Translations under genes and position numbers: made by a program
NCBI GenBank assembly: GCA_011033025.1
Contig: WFMF01000415.1
Location: 96,146-160,145 of the forward strand
From: Beroe forskalii
Taxonomy: Eukaryota > Ctenophora > Nuda > Beroida > Beroidae
DNA length: 64,000 nucleotides
Direction: 5' to 3'
Shown here: positions 50,516 through 63,010 of the stretch, one piece after another
Numbering within the stretch: position 1 is the stretch's first letter
How the letters are laid out: each line of letters starts with the position of its first letter
Notes under the pieces: generated by a model
The model's input: the letters and a program-made list of their open reading frames with translations, nothing else
Told to the model about the DNA's origin: nothing
Database searches by the model: none

Positions 50516-50892
50516 GCGCGCAACACTCGGAAATTTGGAGGGTCGTGTTGCAGAAAAAATGGCGCGCGTATATCCCTGTTATCGTGATCCCGTAGGGAAG
50601 CGCGCGGCGCGTACAAACACCTATGCGGGCTTAGGAACTGAAACCTTAGGCACCTGCATCGTTCTGCGTCGATCGAATGAATTGATCAAATGAAAAACGC
50701 ACACAATTGCTTTGTCAGGCGTTGCCTGACCCCCTCGCGCGCGCGAAGCGCGCGCGCATTTAAATAATGGGTCTGACGACGTCACACTCACACAACAATT
50801 GCTCGCACTTGCTGTTTTGCGCGGAAGTCATCATGAAAGTGTATTGTGCGCGTTTTTCATTTCATCAGTTCATTCGATCGACGCGAAACGAT
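50516..50892. repeat. GC-rich repeat and MITE
   Basis: 50516-50640 repeats part of the GC-rich block at 36048-36640. 50658-50892 is a MITE-like segment: GCGTCGATCGAATGAATTGA at the left and the complement TCATTCGATCGACGC at the right, around a GCGCGCGAAGCGCGCGC hairpin. Confidence 0.7.
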
Positions 50893-50901
50893 GAAACCAC
50901 C

Positions 50902-51300
50902 TTATGGTTGCACCACATATTCACATAACAAATTCACGCCGTCAATTACAACTTTGTTCAGGATTTTACTTGACCCAAATATAGTAATTTGAGTCTTGGG
51001 TTCATTAAGCTGTAGATAAAACTTAGACATCCATTTTCTGATAGCATCAAAGCAGTCATTTATCTGATTTGTCAATACATCTAGTTGTTCTGTTGGACGA
51101 AATTTTTTGGTAACCTGATGATCATCAGCATAGCCAAAAATACTGAAGCCAAGTCTATTAACACACAAGTAGATTGATCGAATATAAATGTTGAATAGGA
51201 CTGGACCTAGTACTGAGCCCTGTGGAACTCCAAACTTGATAATGATAGTTTCAGAAGTGACTGAGCCAAGTCTAATTCTTTGTGCATTTGGTTATTTACC
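50902..51300 (-). mobile_element. LINE reverse transcriptase fragment
   Basis: The minus strand encodes IIIKFGVPQGSVLGPVLFNI and, after 17 residues, SIFGYADDHQVT: the GxPQGSxLGP and (Y/F)ADD motifs of a retrotransposon polymerase, in the right order and spacing, followed by FDAIRKWMSKFYLQLNEPKT. Only about 130 codons survive; the element is dead. It may belong to the same family as the tail at 37678-38280. Confidence 0.85.
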
Positions 51301-52298
51301 TTGTTTACCTGAAATGAATCCAAAACTATAAGTCTAAAAGGCTGCACCTCGGAGATCCTGAAGATGATTCATAGCTTTTCATAAAGTCAAGTTATGTTTC
51401 GAAACTGTCAGTTGATATTGTGGAGTAGTTATTTGCCTTGAATCATAATTGTTACTTTCAATTAAAGACAGCAGTCTTATTATGATGAATCTTGTTGGAA
51501 ACCATTTGACATCAATAGCATCACGATTAACCCACTTCATACCAGCAACTACTCCAATATAACAGTACTTTATATAGGATCTGGCTTGTAATGGGTGAGT
51601 GTCTTACTCCACTATACCCCAGTGTAGTGTAGTACTAGTTTTAAAATTTACAACACTGTTATACAATCAAATTTGAGGCACTGATGATGTTTAAAACGAA
51701 AGATTTCTGCCTCATTTTGAATTTAATTCAGTATACCAGCATTTCATTCTTGTCAGAGCGATTGGGAATTTATTTGTTCACTACTCCAGCAACCCCTCCT
51801 CCAGGTACCCATATAGTGGACAGTTGTAGTAACACAGTACAGCTGTATTAACCCACTACATGCCAGCAACGTCTCCAATAAACGGTACTATACATAGGAC
51901 CTGGCTTGTAATGGGTTAAAATAGTGTGAACAACCCATCTAGGCATAATTCAAAAAATTTTGAAAGACCCACCCAAAAAACAAAAAATGCCTACCCTACT
52001 CCTCCGATTCTTGGGCTAGGTTTTTTTTTGTTGGGTTACAAACCTCCCTCCCCCCAGAAAACTGTTGGACGGTTGCTCAAAACCCTCTGTGGGTTTGGCT
52101 TGACAAGTGAACCCGAAAAGATGCAAAATTGACTGACCAAATCCAAACCAGTATCAGTTACTAGATCAACAGTCCAGTGGTTTTGGTGGTGATACAATGT
52201 GTGTATTATGTATCAATTTCATCACTTCCAGTTTCTCTAGTATGTATGAGTTTACTGAATTAGACACATAGTCAAGGTACTGTAAAAGAGTTTGCTTA
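51301..52298. other. Intergenic sequence with a diverged inverted repeat
   Basis: No gene is seen. GTTGGACGGTTG and CAGTGGTTTTGGTGGTGATA at 52062-52195 are a diverged copy of the hairpin element at 55539-55683. Phrases around GGACCTGGCTTGTAATGGGT occur twice (51580 and 51897). Confidence 0.5.
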
Positions 52299-52596
52299 GG
52301 GGTCATGGACCATAAAGGACATCTGCAAAATTTCAGCCTTTTTAGACCCTTCCTTGAGCTAGCTCTCGGTTGTCCAGAAACCCCTTCTTCCCCTCAGACG
52401 TCTGCATTTTTCTTGAAAATCTATTAGGGTCATCATTTTTGGGCCAGGAATTTCACGATTTTATTGTGAAAAACTCATCAAATTGACCAAAATTTTACAC
52501 ACACACTGCAGACATCCACATTTGGCCAAACACCCTCTCCCCCAATAATATGTCCGCAAACATCCCCCTTATTGGGGGCATCCTTTATGGATGGCC
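52299..52596. mobile_element. Diverged MITE (CCATCCATAAAGGAC family) directly upstream of the ALKBH2-like gene
   Basis: CCATAAAGGACATCTGCAAA at the left and CATCCTTTATGGATGGCC at the right are the ends of the same element seen at 14635 and 15528, here older and in reverse orientation inside. It stops 33 bases before the start codon of the next gene. Confidence 0.8.
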
Positions 52597-52629
52597 TTGT
52601 ATATGTCTATCTCATATAATTCATGTAGG

Positions 52630-53313
52630 ATGAAACGAAAAGCACAAACTACTCTTGATAGCTTTTTCGACAGTGAAAGATCTTCTTGTAAATATACTAA
52701 AACTTCTGTTAAGTGGCAAACTATTTCTCGAGATGGATTAGATATTCGCTATGCAGTCATATTTTCCACTTCCTTGTGTAGTAGATACTTTGCAGACCTT
52801 GAAAACGAAATTGAATACTTAACTGGTGATTTTTCAAAGATCCAAGTTTTTGGAAAATGGCATGATATTCCTCGAAAGCAATCTGCATATGGAGATGAAG
52901 GGATTAAATATAAATATAGTGGCCTAACTATTTCTGCAAAACCATGGACAAAGACATTAAATTTGATCAAAGATCATATTGAAAGCTTAACTTCAGTGGC
53001 CTATAATTTTGTCTTAATCAATAGATATGCTGATGGAAATGATAAAATGGGTTATCATAAGGATGACGAGAAGGAATTAGATATGTCAGTGCCCATTGCA
53101 AGCTTTTCACTTGGGGCATCAAGAGATTTTATTTTCAAATATCATGATAAAGATGCTGGGATTACGAATGAGGCCATTTCTCTATGTGATGGTATGTTGC
53201 TACTCATGGAAAAGGATACCAATAAATACTGGTATCATGGTATCCCACCTCGTAAGAACTGCCATGAGCCTCGAATAAATTTGACTTTCAGAAAAATTTT
53301 ACCTCTGTTGTGA
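52630..53313 (+). CDS. ALKBH2: ALKBH2-type 2-oxoglutarate/Fe(II) DNA demethylase with PIP box
   Basis: A single exon of 227 codons. ALKBH2 removes 1-methyladenine and 3-methylcytosine from double-stranded DNA. The iron ligands are H143, D145 and H203, and R215 and R221 fit the 2-oxoglutarate site. Family stretches are PRKQSAYGDEGIKYKYSGLT, YNFVLINRYADG, YHKDDEKEL, IASFSLGASRDFIF, YWYHGIPPRK and PRINLTFRKIL. Residues 6-13 are QTTLDSFF, an exact Q-x2-L-x2-F-F PCNA-binding box. I start at 52630 because it places this box at the N-terminus; the in-frame ATG at 52591 lies in the MITE end. The length is close to human ALKBH2 (261). It has no intron, and a retrocopy cannot be excluded. Confidence 0.93.
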   Translation: MKRKAQTTLDSFFDSERSSCKYTKTSVKWQTISRDGLDIRYAVIFSTSLCSRYFADLENEIEYLTGDFSKIQVFGKWHDIPRKQSAYGDEGIKYKYSGLTISAKPWTKTLNLIKDHIESLTSVAYNFVLINRYADGNDKMGYHKDDEKELDMSVPIASFSLGASRDFIFKYHDKDAGITNEAISLCDGMLLLMEKDTNKYWYHGIPPRKNCHEPRINLTFRKILPLL

Positions 53314-53329
53314 AATAGCAAAGGAACAC

Positions 53330-54900
53330 AGCGAAAATTAGTATCCATTAGTTACCATTAGTATCCGTGGTAACTGAGTGGATACTGGGTGGATACTATG
53401 GTGGATACTAAATGTCAGATTTAGTATCCACGGATACTAATGGATACAGTAGTCTATTTTTTAATAAATAGTATCCACCGTGGATACTAAATTAGTATCC
53501 ACTAGTTACCATTAGTTACCATCAGTTACCATTTAGTATCCACCCAGTTTCCACGGATACTAAAAATTGCCGTTAGTTACCATTTAGTATCCATTAGTAT
53601 CCACTGACGAATTAGTATCCATCAGTTACCACAAAACGGCAAAAAATAATTTTAAGAGTCCATAATTCGAGCCATGGATTATTTTTTACAGTGCCAGTGG
53701 TAACTAACACCTTTCTGTGGATACTAAATTCGATTAAAAACACAGTTAAATTTTAGTATCCACCAAAAGTGATATATACCTTAAAATGACTTTAGCTGTG
53801 GACAAAAAAATACTTGGGTTACCTAAAATCAGCTAGCCCCAAAAAGATATATTATTGTTCATGATACATTTATTACTTTTATTATGCCTCAAAAAGCACC
53901 AATTTTGAACATTTTAGTATCCACACAGTTGCCATTAGTATCCACTAAGTTACCATTGTACCAAGTTACCATTAGTATCCACTCAGTTACCATTAGTATC
54001 CACTCAGTTACCATTAGTATCCACCCAGTTACCATTAGTATCCACCCAGTTACCATTAGTATCCACCCAGTTACCATTAGTATCCACCCAGTTACCATTA
54101 GTATCCACCCAGTTACCATTAGTATCCACCCAGTTACCATTAGTATCCACCCAGTTACCATTAGTATCCACCGAGTTACCATTAGTATCCACCCAGTTAC
54201 CATTAGTATCCACCCAGTTACCATTAGTATCCACCCAGTTACCATTAGTATCCACCCAGTTACCATTAGTATCCACCCAGTTACCATTAGTATCCACCCA
54301 GTTACCATTAGTATCGTACCCAGTTACCATTAGTATCCACCCAGTTACCATTAGTATCCACCCAGTTACCATTAGTATCCACCCAGTTACCATTAGTATC
54401 CACCCAGTTACCATTAGTATCCACCCAGTTACCATTAGTATCCACCCAGTTACCATTAGTATCCACCCAGTTACCATTAGTATCCACCCAGTTACCATTA
54501 GTATCCACCCAGTTACCATTAGTATCCACCCAGTTACCATTAGTATCCACCCAGTTACCATTAGTATCCAACCAGTTACCATTAGTATCCACCCAGTTAC
54601 CATTAGTATCCACCCAGTTACCATTAGTATCCACCCAGTTACCATTAGTATCCACCCAGTTACCATTAGTATCCACCCAGTTACCATTAGTATCCACCCA
54701 GTTACCATTAGTATCCACCCAGTGACCATTAGTATCCACCTAGTTACCATTAGTATCCACCCAGTTACCATTAGTATCCACACAGTTACCATTAGTATCC
54801 ACCCAGTTACCATTAGTATCCACCCAGTTACCATTAGTATCCACCCAGCTACCATTAGTATCCACCCAGTTACCATTAGTATGCACGCAGTTACCCTGAT
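53330..54900 (+). repeat. 21-bp satellite, about 46 regular units, with scrambled copies before it
   Basis: From 53925 to 54895 the unit CAGTTACCATTAGTATCCACC repeats about 46 times, with one longer unit at 54305-54327. From 53340 to 53770 related GGTAACT and GTATCCAC phrases occur in both orientations at irregular spacing. Since 21 is divisible by three, long open frames (for example seven-residue repeats) appear on both strands and are not genes. The array starts within 20-30 bases of the ALKBH2-like stop codon. Confidence 0.95.
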
Positions 54901-55084
54901 GTCACGTGATAATGACATCACGAGACGTATTACGTAGCATATCACATGACCTCTAGTTCTATCCAGTGCGGATTATATCCAGTGCTGATTATATCCAATG
55001 CCGATTTTATCCAGTGCTGTGTTAACCATTAATATCATTATAGTACATGCGCGGCTTTGTCAGGTTGATTATTCATGTTGAAAT

Positions 55085-55700
55085 TATTTAGGTTTAGGGT
55101 CAGGATTAAGGTTAGGGCCATATTTAGGTTTAGGATACAGAAAAATTTACCTTTAGGTCTGTGACGTCACTCAGCCAGAGTTATATGGGACACATACCAA
55201 ATATTCCCGCCCTGGCCAGGGCGGTAACCCCCCGCGGTAAAAAGAAAACTGGCCAGGGGTATAAGTTATAGATTTGAGTGTCACAGGGTGATATAATATG
55301 TAGTTACATAACGAGCAACAGTGAAGTAACATGATTTATGCCTCGAGCGAAGCGAGTGGCATAAATTGCATTATTCACCGAAGCCGAAGGCTGAGTTGAA
55401 TAATGATTTGTTTTCATCGAGGGCGCAGCCCGAGTTGAAAACAATTTGCTACTTCGCTGTTGGGAGTTATGTAACGATATTATTTACCAAGTTTTTCAAA
55501 CGCAAGAAAACATTTTCTTCACTCTCAGCATATAAATACACCACCAAAACCGTTGGACGGTTGGTCTAGTAACCCCCCGCTGGTTTGGATGTGATCAGCC
55601 CATTTTGTCTCTTTTCAGGTTCCGTTGTCACATCCAAACCCGCGGGGGGTTACTAGACCAACCGTCCAACGGTTTTGGTGGTGATATCTTGACAGATGTA
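55085..55700. repeat. MITE remnant and strong hairpin at the border of the right arm
   Basis: 55085-55198 is the right half of the MITE seen at 50254-50507, in reverse. At 55539-55595 and 55629-55683 two arms of about 55 bases are near-perfect inverted copies (CACCACCAAAACCGTTGGAC and its complement). In between, 55325-55460 has CGAGCGAAGCGAG, GAAGCCGAAGGC and GAGGGCGCAGCCC, small mirror phrases. Confidence 0.75.
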
Positions 55701-56857
55701 TGTAGTTTGAACCCATGTTACTTGCCCAAAGGCAGTTTGGACCCACGTAACTTGCCCACACGTAGTCGGAACCCTCGTTACAAGCCCACACGCAAGTCTA
55801 ACCCACATAAATCACCCTGAGGAAGTCCAAAACTAAGTTATTCTAACTTGGAATTACTAGAATTGATATATGTCTTAATTTCTACAAAGCGTCCGTGTGT
55901 ACTCACGTGCTGAAATATAGCAACCAGATCTAATTTCACGTGCATTAGTCGAATTTGAACTCATTTCAACGTAACCAAGTCGAAAATCCCGTGTAAATAT
56001 CAATTTCTTCAAATCTCCTAATAATCGTATTTCAACTGCATTTAATTTGCAGCTTTATGTTGTCCGAATTGAATAAAAAGAATATTATTCCTGAGTTCTT
56101 AATCATGGAAATTCTATGCACAATGAAATCATAACCGAACCTGCATTTTGTGTGTGGTAATGAAGTAATGAAGTAATGAACTGTAATAGTTTGAAGTTTT
56201 ACAATAATGATGAACTGTAATTAATTCACGACATTTCCTTAAAAAGTCCTAGCAACTGTAACTCTTATACGCACGATACCATGATAACGAGTGAAGTGAA
56301 AGTGTCATGCTGTCTGCAGACTATTTCACGTAACCTATCTGTGAAATCAGCGCACGAATTAACTGACATTCGATACACAGTGAGATGGTTTCATCAGACC
56401 CGCGTATATTTTGGGTTATGATTTCACATGCCTCAGCTCGTGTCTGAACACTGTGTCACTGGAAGAATGAGCTCTGCAAAATGTAGAACTTCTCGACTTC
56501 CAGGGGTTGTGCTGACGGCACTTAACTCCCCCTGCTTCAGAACGAGGAACGAGCTCTGAAGAGAGTGAGACGGAAGATAAAGAACAAGATATCCGCTGCG
56601 GAGAGCAGGAAGAGGAGGAAGGAGTACATCGGGGGGCTCGAGAGAAGGTAGTACCCCCTCCCCCGGATTAGAGTGTGATAAGTGTTGATATCACACCCCT
56701 TCAAACTTGTCAGTGGCGCGAACAAAAACGTTAATGATGAGCGATGAAAACTGAAATGTCGAATGATAACGAAAACAACAAACTGATGGATCGTGTTTTA
56801 TCTAGAATAGTAGAATTATCACACTCGGCTAACCCTCGTGTGATGCTTATCCATAAG

Positions 56858-57017
56858 GGAGCCGTCACATATTACGACATTACGTCATCACTCGACCCGG
56901 AGGAGGGGGTTTGAGGTTTGCTGACGTCAGCATGGGGGAGGGGGTCAGCAAATGATGACAGACGGGGGGGGGGTTGAAAATGAGCAAAAAAATGATGACG
57001 TAATATGTGACGGCTCC
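56858..57017. mobile_element. 160-bp MITE only in the right arm
   Basis: The ends GGAGCCGTCACATATTACG and their complement are flanked by ATAAG on both sides. The left arm has no such element at the matching place (about 28330-28350). It is distantly related to the TTACGTAATC family. Confidence 0.85.
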
Positions 57018-59074
57018 ATAAGAGGATAGTCGCTACCATGATGCTAAATCTCAAGCTTATGACTTTAAGAAATCACCTCTTCAATGTTTTCATTGCTATT
57101 GTTAAATGTAATGAAACTTATCTTCGGGAAGGATTCATGAAAACATTGTGTAGCGCGTGTAATGAAATATGCCACAAGAATACATTTCAAGAAAGCACCT
57201 CAGAATGTGATCACTGTCCCCTGCCGCATTCCAAAGAGAATATTACTACAAATTGATATGATAATTTCATTAATAAGTATGTGACTAGACTGTTGTTCAC
57301 AATCCATTCTGCGGTGTCCTTTACACAGAAATTCTTTGTATAAAGCTTAAAGCCTTATAACAATACGTAGAGCCTTTCTCAAAACCTTTCTTTCTGAATA
57401 AAAGGTACATTTTTTGATGAGTTAATATTCCTTTCTTAAGACCCTTTTCTCTGAATAAAATGTTTATTTTCAAATATTACGCACTCAAAACCTTTTCTTT
57501 TCTAAATGAAATGTATATTTTCTAATCTAATGTTCCTTTCTTAAGGCCCTTTTCTCTGAATAAAATGCTTATTTTCAAATATTACGCACTCAAAACCTTT
57601 TGTCTCTGAATGAAATGTATATTTTCTAATCTAATGTTCCTCACAAGTTCGATACAGAGCGAGTTCTAGCATTCTTTGCAGATCCATGAATACCGCGTAT
57701 AGAAAAGTAGACGTTTCAACGCCAGCATCTTACCACTTTATGCCCTGATGATGACATCATAACATTCACCGTCAACCTCGGGCACGGTTTTAACTGCGAT
57801 CTCTTTTCAGAGTTGAAGAGCACACAGTAGTCAATGTAAAGCTGCAGAACACAATTGATGAACTCCAGAAGCGAAACAGGTGCGATGTGCTAAGGATTGG
57901 GGTTTTGTTGAAGAGCTGCTCAATTTGGGGCGTTGTTCCTGTATTATTGTACTCTGAGAGGAACCTGTTCATTATTCTGGAAAAAGAAAAAACTACAGTC
58001 TACTTCTCACTAAGAGACAAAAGCCTTTAACTCCTATATTTCATGTCCAAGAAATTATCCCTATACCAGAATTAAAGATCGAATGTACAAAACTGATATA
58101 ATATTATGCCCATATTATATTGATCTATTAATCATTATTTTCGGCTTGCGCTGTACCTTCCAACTTTGCAGGTCTCTAATGGAGCAGCTGAAAAAAGCTG
58201 TCTGTTCGACAAAGAAGTGTACGATCGGCTCCCAGACTACCACTTGCCTCATGGGTATTTTCCTGTCCTTCTCAATTTATCAAAATGAGATTATTAGTCA
58301 TACAAATTATTATCGTGCAATTAGAAGCCAAGGACTGCTGGTCGTAGTAAAGTATTCGCTTGGTGTATCACGCCACAAATTTGATACTGTTGCACTTATT
58401 TCACTCGGCTGACTCCTCGTGCCTTTTATAGTGTACAGGAATTATTAATTTGGTGTAGTGATCAGCATTTGACTTCTCCTCGAGTGATGAAGATTTACAC
58501 TCCTCTAGCAGTGCCACTATGCACCGTTAGATTAGCGAATCAAATATGCTGCTCAAATTTTATCATCTTAAATATTTTTCACATGATCCACATAAAATCT
58601 TCCATAATTTCATTGCTCCCTCAAATTGTGCCCATCATAATTTTCTGAAACTTGAATTGTGCCTGTGTGCCTCAACTTAAACTTATTTTCAGGGTATTTT
58701 CCTGTCCTTCACCATCTTCCTCTTCCCCTTATTCGCATCACCCTTCCAAGGTGTCAGCAATACTGCTACCTCCAACATCAGTGAGTTTTGCTACAGTGGT
58801 ATATTTTAATCTACTGATTATTTGTGAATGTATATTGATTCATCATGCAAGTTACCCCTGACTAGCGTCCTCAAATAGAATTATAGTCCATGTCAAATGG
58901 AAGGTTTTAGTACACGGGATCATAGACATCTCCTTGCCCAAGAGAAATTCTTCTAGAGCGCCGCGCTTCTTGGCCTAAAACCAATGATTTGATACATGGT
59001 GTTAACATTGTAAACATTGTACAGGGTGTGCAATGGCCCTGTAAACATTTGGAGGGTTCACCGCTTCGTCACAC

Positions 59075-59985
59075 TAGACAACATGTCACCACATGCCTTT
59101 GACACCACTACGCACACTACATAGCATACCACTACATGCCTTTGACACCACTATGTCACCCTAGATATCATACCACTACTTGTCTTCGACACCACTAAGT
59201 CACTTGATAGCATGCCACTTCGTGCCTTTGACACCACTATGTTACACTACATAGCATACCACTACATGCCTTTGACACCACTATGTCACCCTACATAGCA
59301 TACCACTACGTGCCTTTGACACCACTACGTCACTTGATAGCATGCCACTTCGTGCCTTTGACACCACTATGTTACACTACATAGCATACCATTACATGCC
59401 TTTGACACCACTACGCACACTACATAGCATACCACTACATGCCTTTGACACCACTATGTCACTCTACATAGCATACCACTACATGCCTTTGACACCACTA
59501 TGTCACCCTACATAGCATACCACTACGTGCCTTTGACACCACTACGTCACTTGATAGCATGCCACTTCGTGCCTTTGACACCACTATGTTACACTACATA
59601 GCATACCACTACATGCCTTTGACACCACTATGTCACCCTACATAGCATACCACTACGTGCCTTTGACACCACTACGTCACTTGATAGCATGCCACTTCGT
59701 GCCTTTGACACCACTATGTTACACTACATAGCATACCACTACATGCCTTTGACACCACTACGCACACTACATAGCATACCACTACATGCCTTTGACACCA
59801 CTACGTCACTTGATAGCATGCCACTTCGTGCCTTTGACACCACTACGTCACACTACATAGCATACCACTACATGCCTTTGACACCACTATGTCACTTGAT
59901 AGCATGCCACTTCGTGCCTTTGACACCACTACGTCACGCAGAATAACATTCCACTACGTGCCTTTGACACTACTACGTCACAATA
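59075..59985 (+). repeat. 44-bp minisatellite in the last intron of CREB3-like copy B, about 20 units
   Basis: The reverse-oriented counterpart of 22040-23265: TGCCTTTGACACCACTACGT followed by CAC and ACTACATAGCATACCACTAC. Roughly half the units have TACGTCAC and half TATGTCAC or TACGCACAC, so the ACGT core is less well kept than in the left arm. Confidence 0.93.
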
Positions 59986-60224
59986 CGCACATACATTCAG
60001 TGTCGAAGCGAAAGTGGACACCTGGATTTTCGTCGTTTTATGTTCTTAGGGCTTGAGCCTTGAGGGCTATGCTTGATCAAACTGGAATAATTCTTCAATA
60101 TTCACAGTTTTCAAGCACCAACTTTGTAAACTATTGGATTTGTATACCTCACCTACTTTTGCAGCATTAAATCTTGGTCGGTACACCATGGTGTTTGTTA
60201 TATTTCCTAGGCCTAGTGGCTTCG

Positions 60225-61270
60225 GGAGAGGGACGGGGACCTACGTGTACCAAGTGTACCAAATTACGGGATTTGGTACAAGTTGACATAGCTCCCAAAC
60301 TAGCCGTCACATTTTAATGAAAATTTCCAGTTTGGTCAAGCATGACTAAAAAACATAATAACGTCAAAAAAGGGGTCTATATGCTAAATTTCAAGCTATA
60401 ACGGAACACAAGGAAATACCATTTTTCTTTTCTTTTGACGTTTTTATGTTATTTTGATCATTCTCACCCTGATTGGAAAGCTTCATTCAAATGTGACAAC
60501 TAGTTTTCGAATAACCGTTGTACCAAAATACCGTAAAATCGCTAAAATTCTCTGGGTCATGCTTAACTTAAATACAAAGTTCCTTAAAAATCTGAAGAGC
60601 AGTTTTCGAAAAGTTGTTGTACCAAAACACCTTACTTTCCGCAGTCTTCTTGGTACACTTTTGATTTATGTCTTAGATGGCTTCGGCGAGAAGGTGTTCT
60701 CGAGGTTTACAATCTTACCTTGTTAACAATCGTACCGTGTTAACGACGGTACCTTTTAAACAACGGTACCTTATTAACAACGGTACGTCATTTACAACGG
60801 TACTTAACTGGGTACCTCAACAACAACGGTTCCTAACTGGGCACCTAAATATCAACGGTACATCATGGGTACCCTAACAACAACGGTACCTTTAACAACA
60901 ACGGTACCTTAACAACAACGGTACCTTAACAACAACGGTAACTTAACAACAACGGTACCTTAACAACAACGGTAACTTAACAACAACGGTACCTTAACAA
61001 CGACGGTACCTTATTAAGAACAACAGTACCTTTAACAACAACGGTACCTTAATAACACAGTACCTTAACAGCAACGGTACCTTAACAACAACGGTACCTT
61101 AACAACAACGGCACCTTAACAACAACGGTACCTTAACAACAACGGTACCTTAACAACAGCGGTACCTTAACAACAATGGTACTTAATTTACAAAACGTTA
61201 AGCAAGACAAGTTGAACATCAAGAAAACAAATAGAACTAATGGCGAGAGGGGCAGCACACGGCATTATTA
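60225..61270. repeat. Arm-specific insertion with 17-bp GGTACC satellite
   Basis: From about 60740 to 61190, GGTACCTTAACAACAAC repeats about 20 times; each unit has the palindrome GGTACC. The part 60225-60735 is non-repetitive apart from TTGTACCAAAA phrases and shows no gene. The left arm has a different insertion at the same site. Confidence 0.8.
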
Positions 61271-62735
61271 GGGTGGTTCAAAAATCCTTTTTCTCATCAA
61301 ATCAATAGCTAAGACAATGTGGATAAGTTGCTCCAGGATATCAAGAAACACCACAAAAAATTTCAAGTCAAAATTCGATCGGGAAAAGCCGCCTCCTGGC
61401 CACGCCCTTTTTTCGGGATTTCTTATACAGGTAAAAAACCGAAAAATGGCTTTTTCGGCGTTTTACTTCCATTTATTTGTATTGGAACCATTTTCCTTTA
61501 ATATAAACCGTAGGAAGGCATTTTGTTTACTTGGGGTTTCAAAAGTTGGAGGTCGAGGTCGTCGTTGGGGGCAGAGAAGAGGGATGAGCATCTCAATCAC
61601 GACTGCAGGTAGCCAAAGAGAAGGAAGAAAGCTATCCTTTCCAGCTTCTTCTTCTTGTGGCAGGGGATGTCAGGAAAATGATGCTCCAGGAGCTTCCGTA
61701 GAAATTGAACAAAGGTGAGGGAGAAGTTGCTTCTGATTCCTTCAGCACCATCCTTCCTTGCAGAGGCTCGGGAACGTCTGACAGTGCAAGGAAGTATGGT
61801 GCTAAAGAAATCAGAAGGTACTTCTCCCTCCACCATCCTCTTCTCCCTCATCCATGTACCTAACACCTTCCTGGCTGACCCTCAATAGCCAATGAGGACA
61901 GAGAATTATTGCCTCGTAAAATGTTTACAACTCGTGAAAATGGGCGTGGTCGATATATCGGGTTGGGTGTGGTCTGACACCTTTGCAAGCCAAAATGAAC
62001 AAAGTATCGTCATACGGTTCATATTAAAGGAAAATGGTTCCAGCATGAAAAAGTGAATGTAACATGCCAAAAATGCCGATTTTCGCGATTTTGCCTGTTA
62101 AAATAGGGCGTGGTCAGAAAATCGGTTTGGGCGTGGTCGTACACTTTTGAAACCCCAAGTAAACGAAATGCCTTCCTACGGTTTATATTAAAGGAAAATG
62201 GTTCAAGCATGAAAAAGTGAAAGTAAAATGCCAAAACGCCGATTTTAGCGATTTCGCCGGTTAAAATAGGGCGTGGTCAGAAAATCGGTTTGGGCGTGGT
62301 CGTACACTTTTGAAACCCCAAATAAACGAAATGCCTTCCTACGGTTTATATTAAAGGAAAATGGTTCCAGCATGAAAAAGTGAAAGTAAAATGCCAAAAA
62401 CGCCGATTTTAGCGATTTCGCCTGTTAAAATAGGGCGTGGTCAGAAAATCGGTTTGGGCGTGGTCGTACACTTTTGAAACCCCAAGTAAACAAAATGCCT
62501 TCCTACGGTTTATATTAAAGGAAAATGGTTCCAACACAAATAAATGGAAGTAAAACGCCGAAAAAGCCATTTTTCGGTTTTTTATAAGAAATCCCGAAAA
62601 AAGGGCGTGGCCAGGAGGCGGCTTTCCCGATCAATTTTGACTTGAAATTTTTTGTGGTGTTTCTTGATATCCTGGAGCAACTTATCCACATTGTCTTCTA
62701 TTGATTTGATGAGAAAAAGGATTTTTGAACCACCC
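61271..62735. mobile_element. 1465-bp TA-flanked element with about 280-bp inverted ends
   Basis: The ends are GGGTGGTTCAAAAATCCTTT and its complement, flanked by TA, and the inverted match continues for about 280 bases on each side. Near the right, a segment of about 165 bases (GGGCGTGGTCAGAAAATCGG and so on) is repeated three to four times (61945-62520). A smaller inverted pair surrounds 61610-61850. No transposase is encoded; open frames follow the repeats. Confidence 0.85.
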
Positions 62736-62754
62736 TAGGCATTATATATGGTGA

Positions 62755-63010
62755 CTGACACCACTCCATCATCAATGACGAACGACGACGTATGCACATT
62801 CCACATACCAACGCAATGACGTTGACACCACTCAGTACCAAATCAAGCATGACGAATAGCGTGCGCATACCAACTGTATGACGTTGACACCACTCTGCAC
62901 CATATTAAGCGTGACGAATAGCTACGTTTACACATTCCACATACCAATCCTATGACGTTGACACCACTTTAGGCACCCAATGGAGCATGACGAAAAATGT
63001 TACGTGCACA
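62755..63010 (+). repeat. Short tandem repeat of about 65 bp
   Basis: The phrase ATGACGTTGACACCACT with AAGC(A/G)TGACGAATAG occurs three to four times. It is distantly like the 44-bp satellite (TTGACACCACTACGTCA) nearby and could share its origin. Confidence 0.6.

Noticed and set aside
53884-54945. Long open frames with seven-residue repeats
   Set aside because: Product of the 21-bp satellite; both strands and several frames are open.
61317-61866. Open frames of 89-133 codons
   Set aside because: They lie inside the inverted ends of a transposon and are mirrored on the other side.
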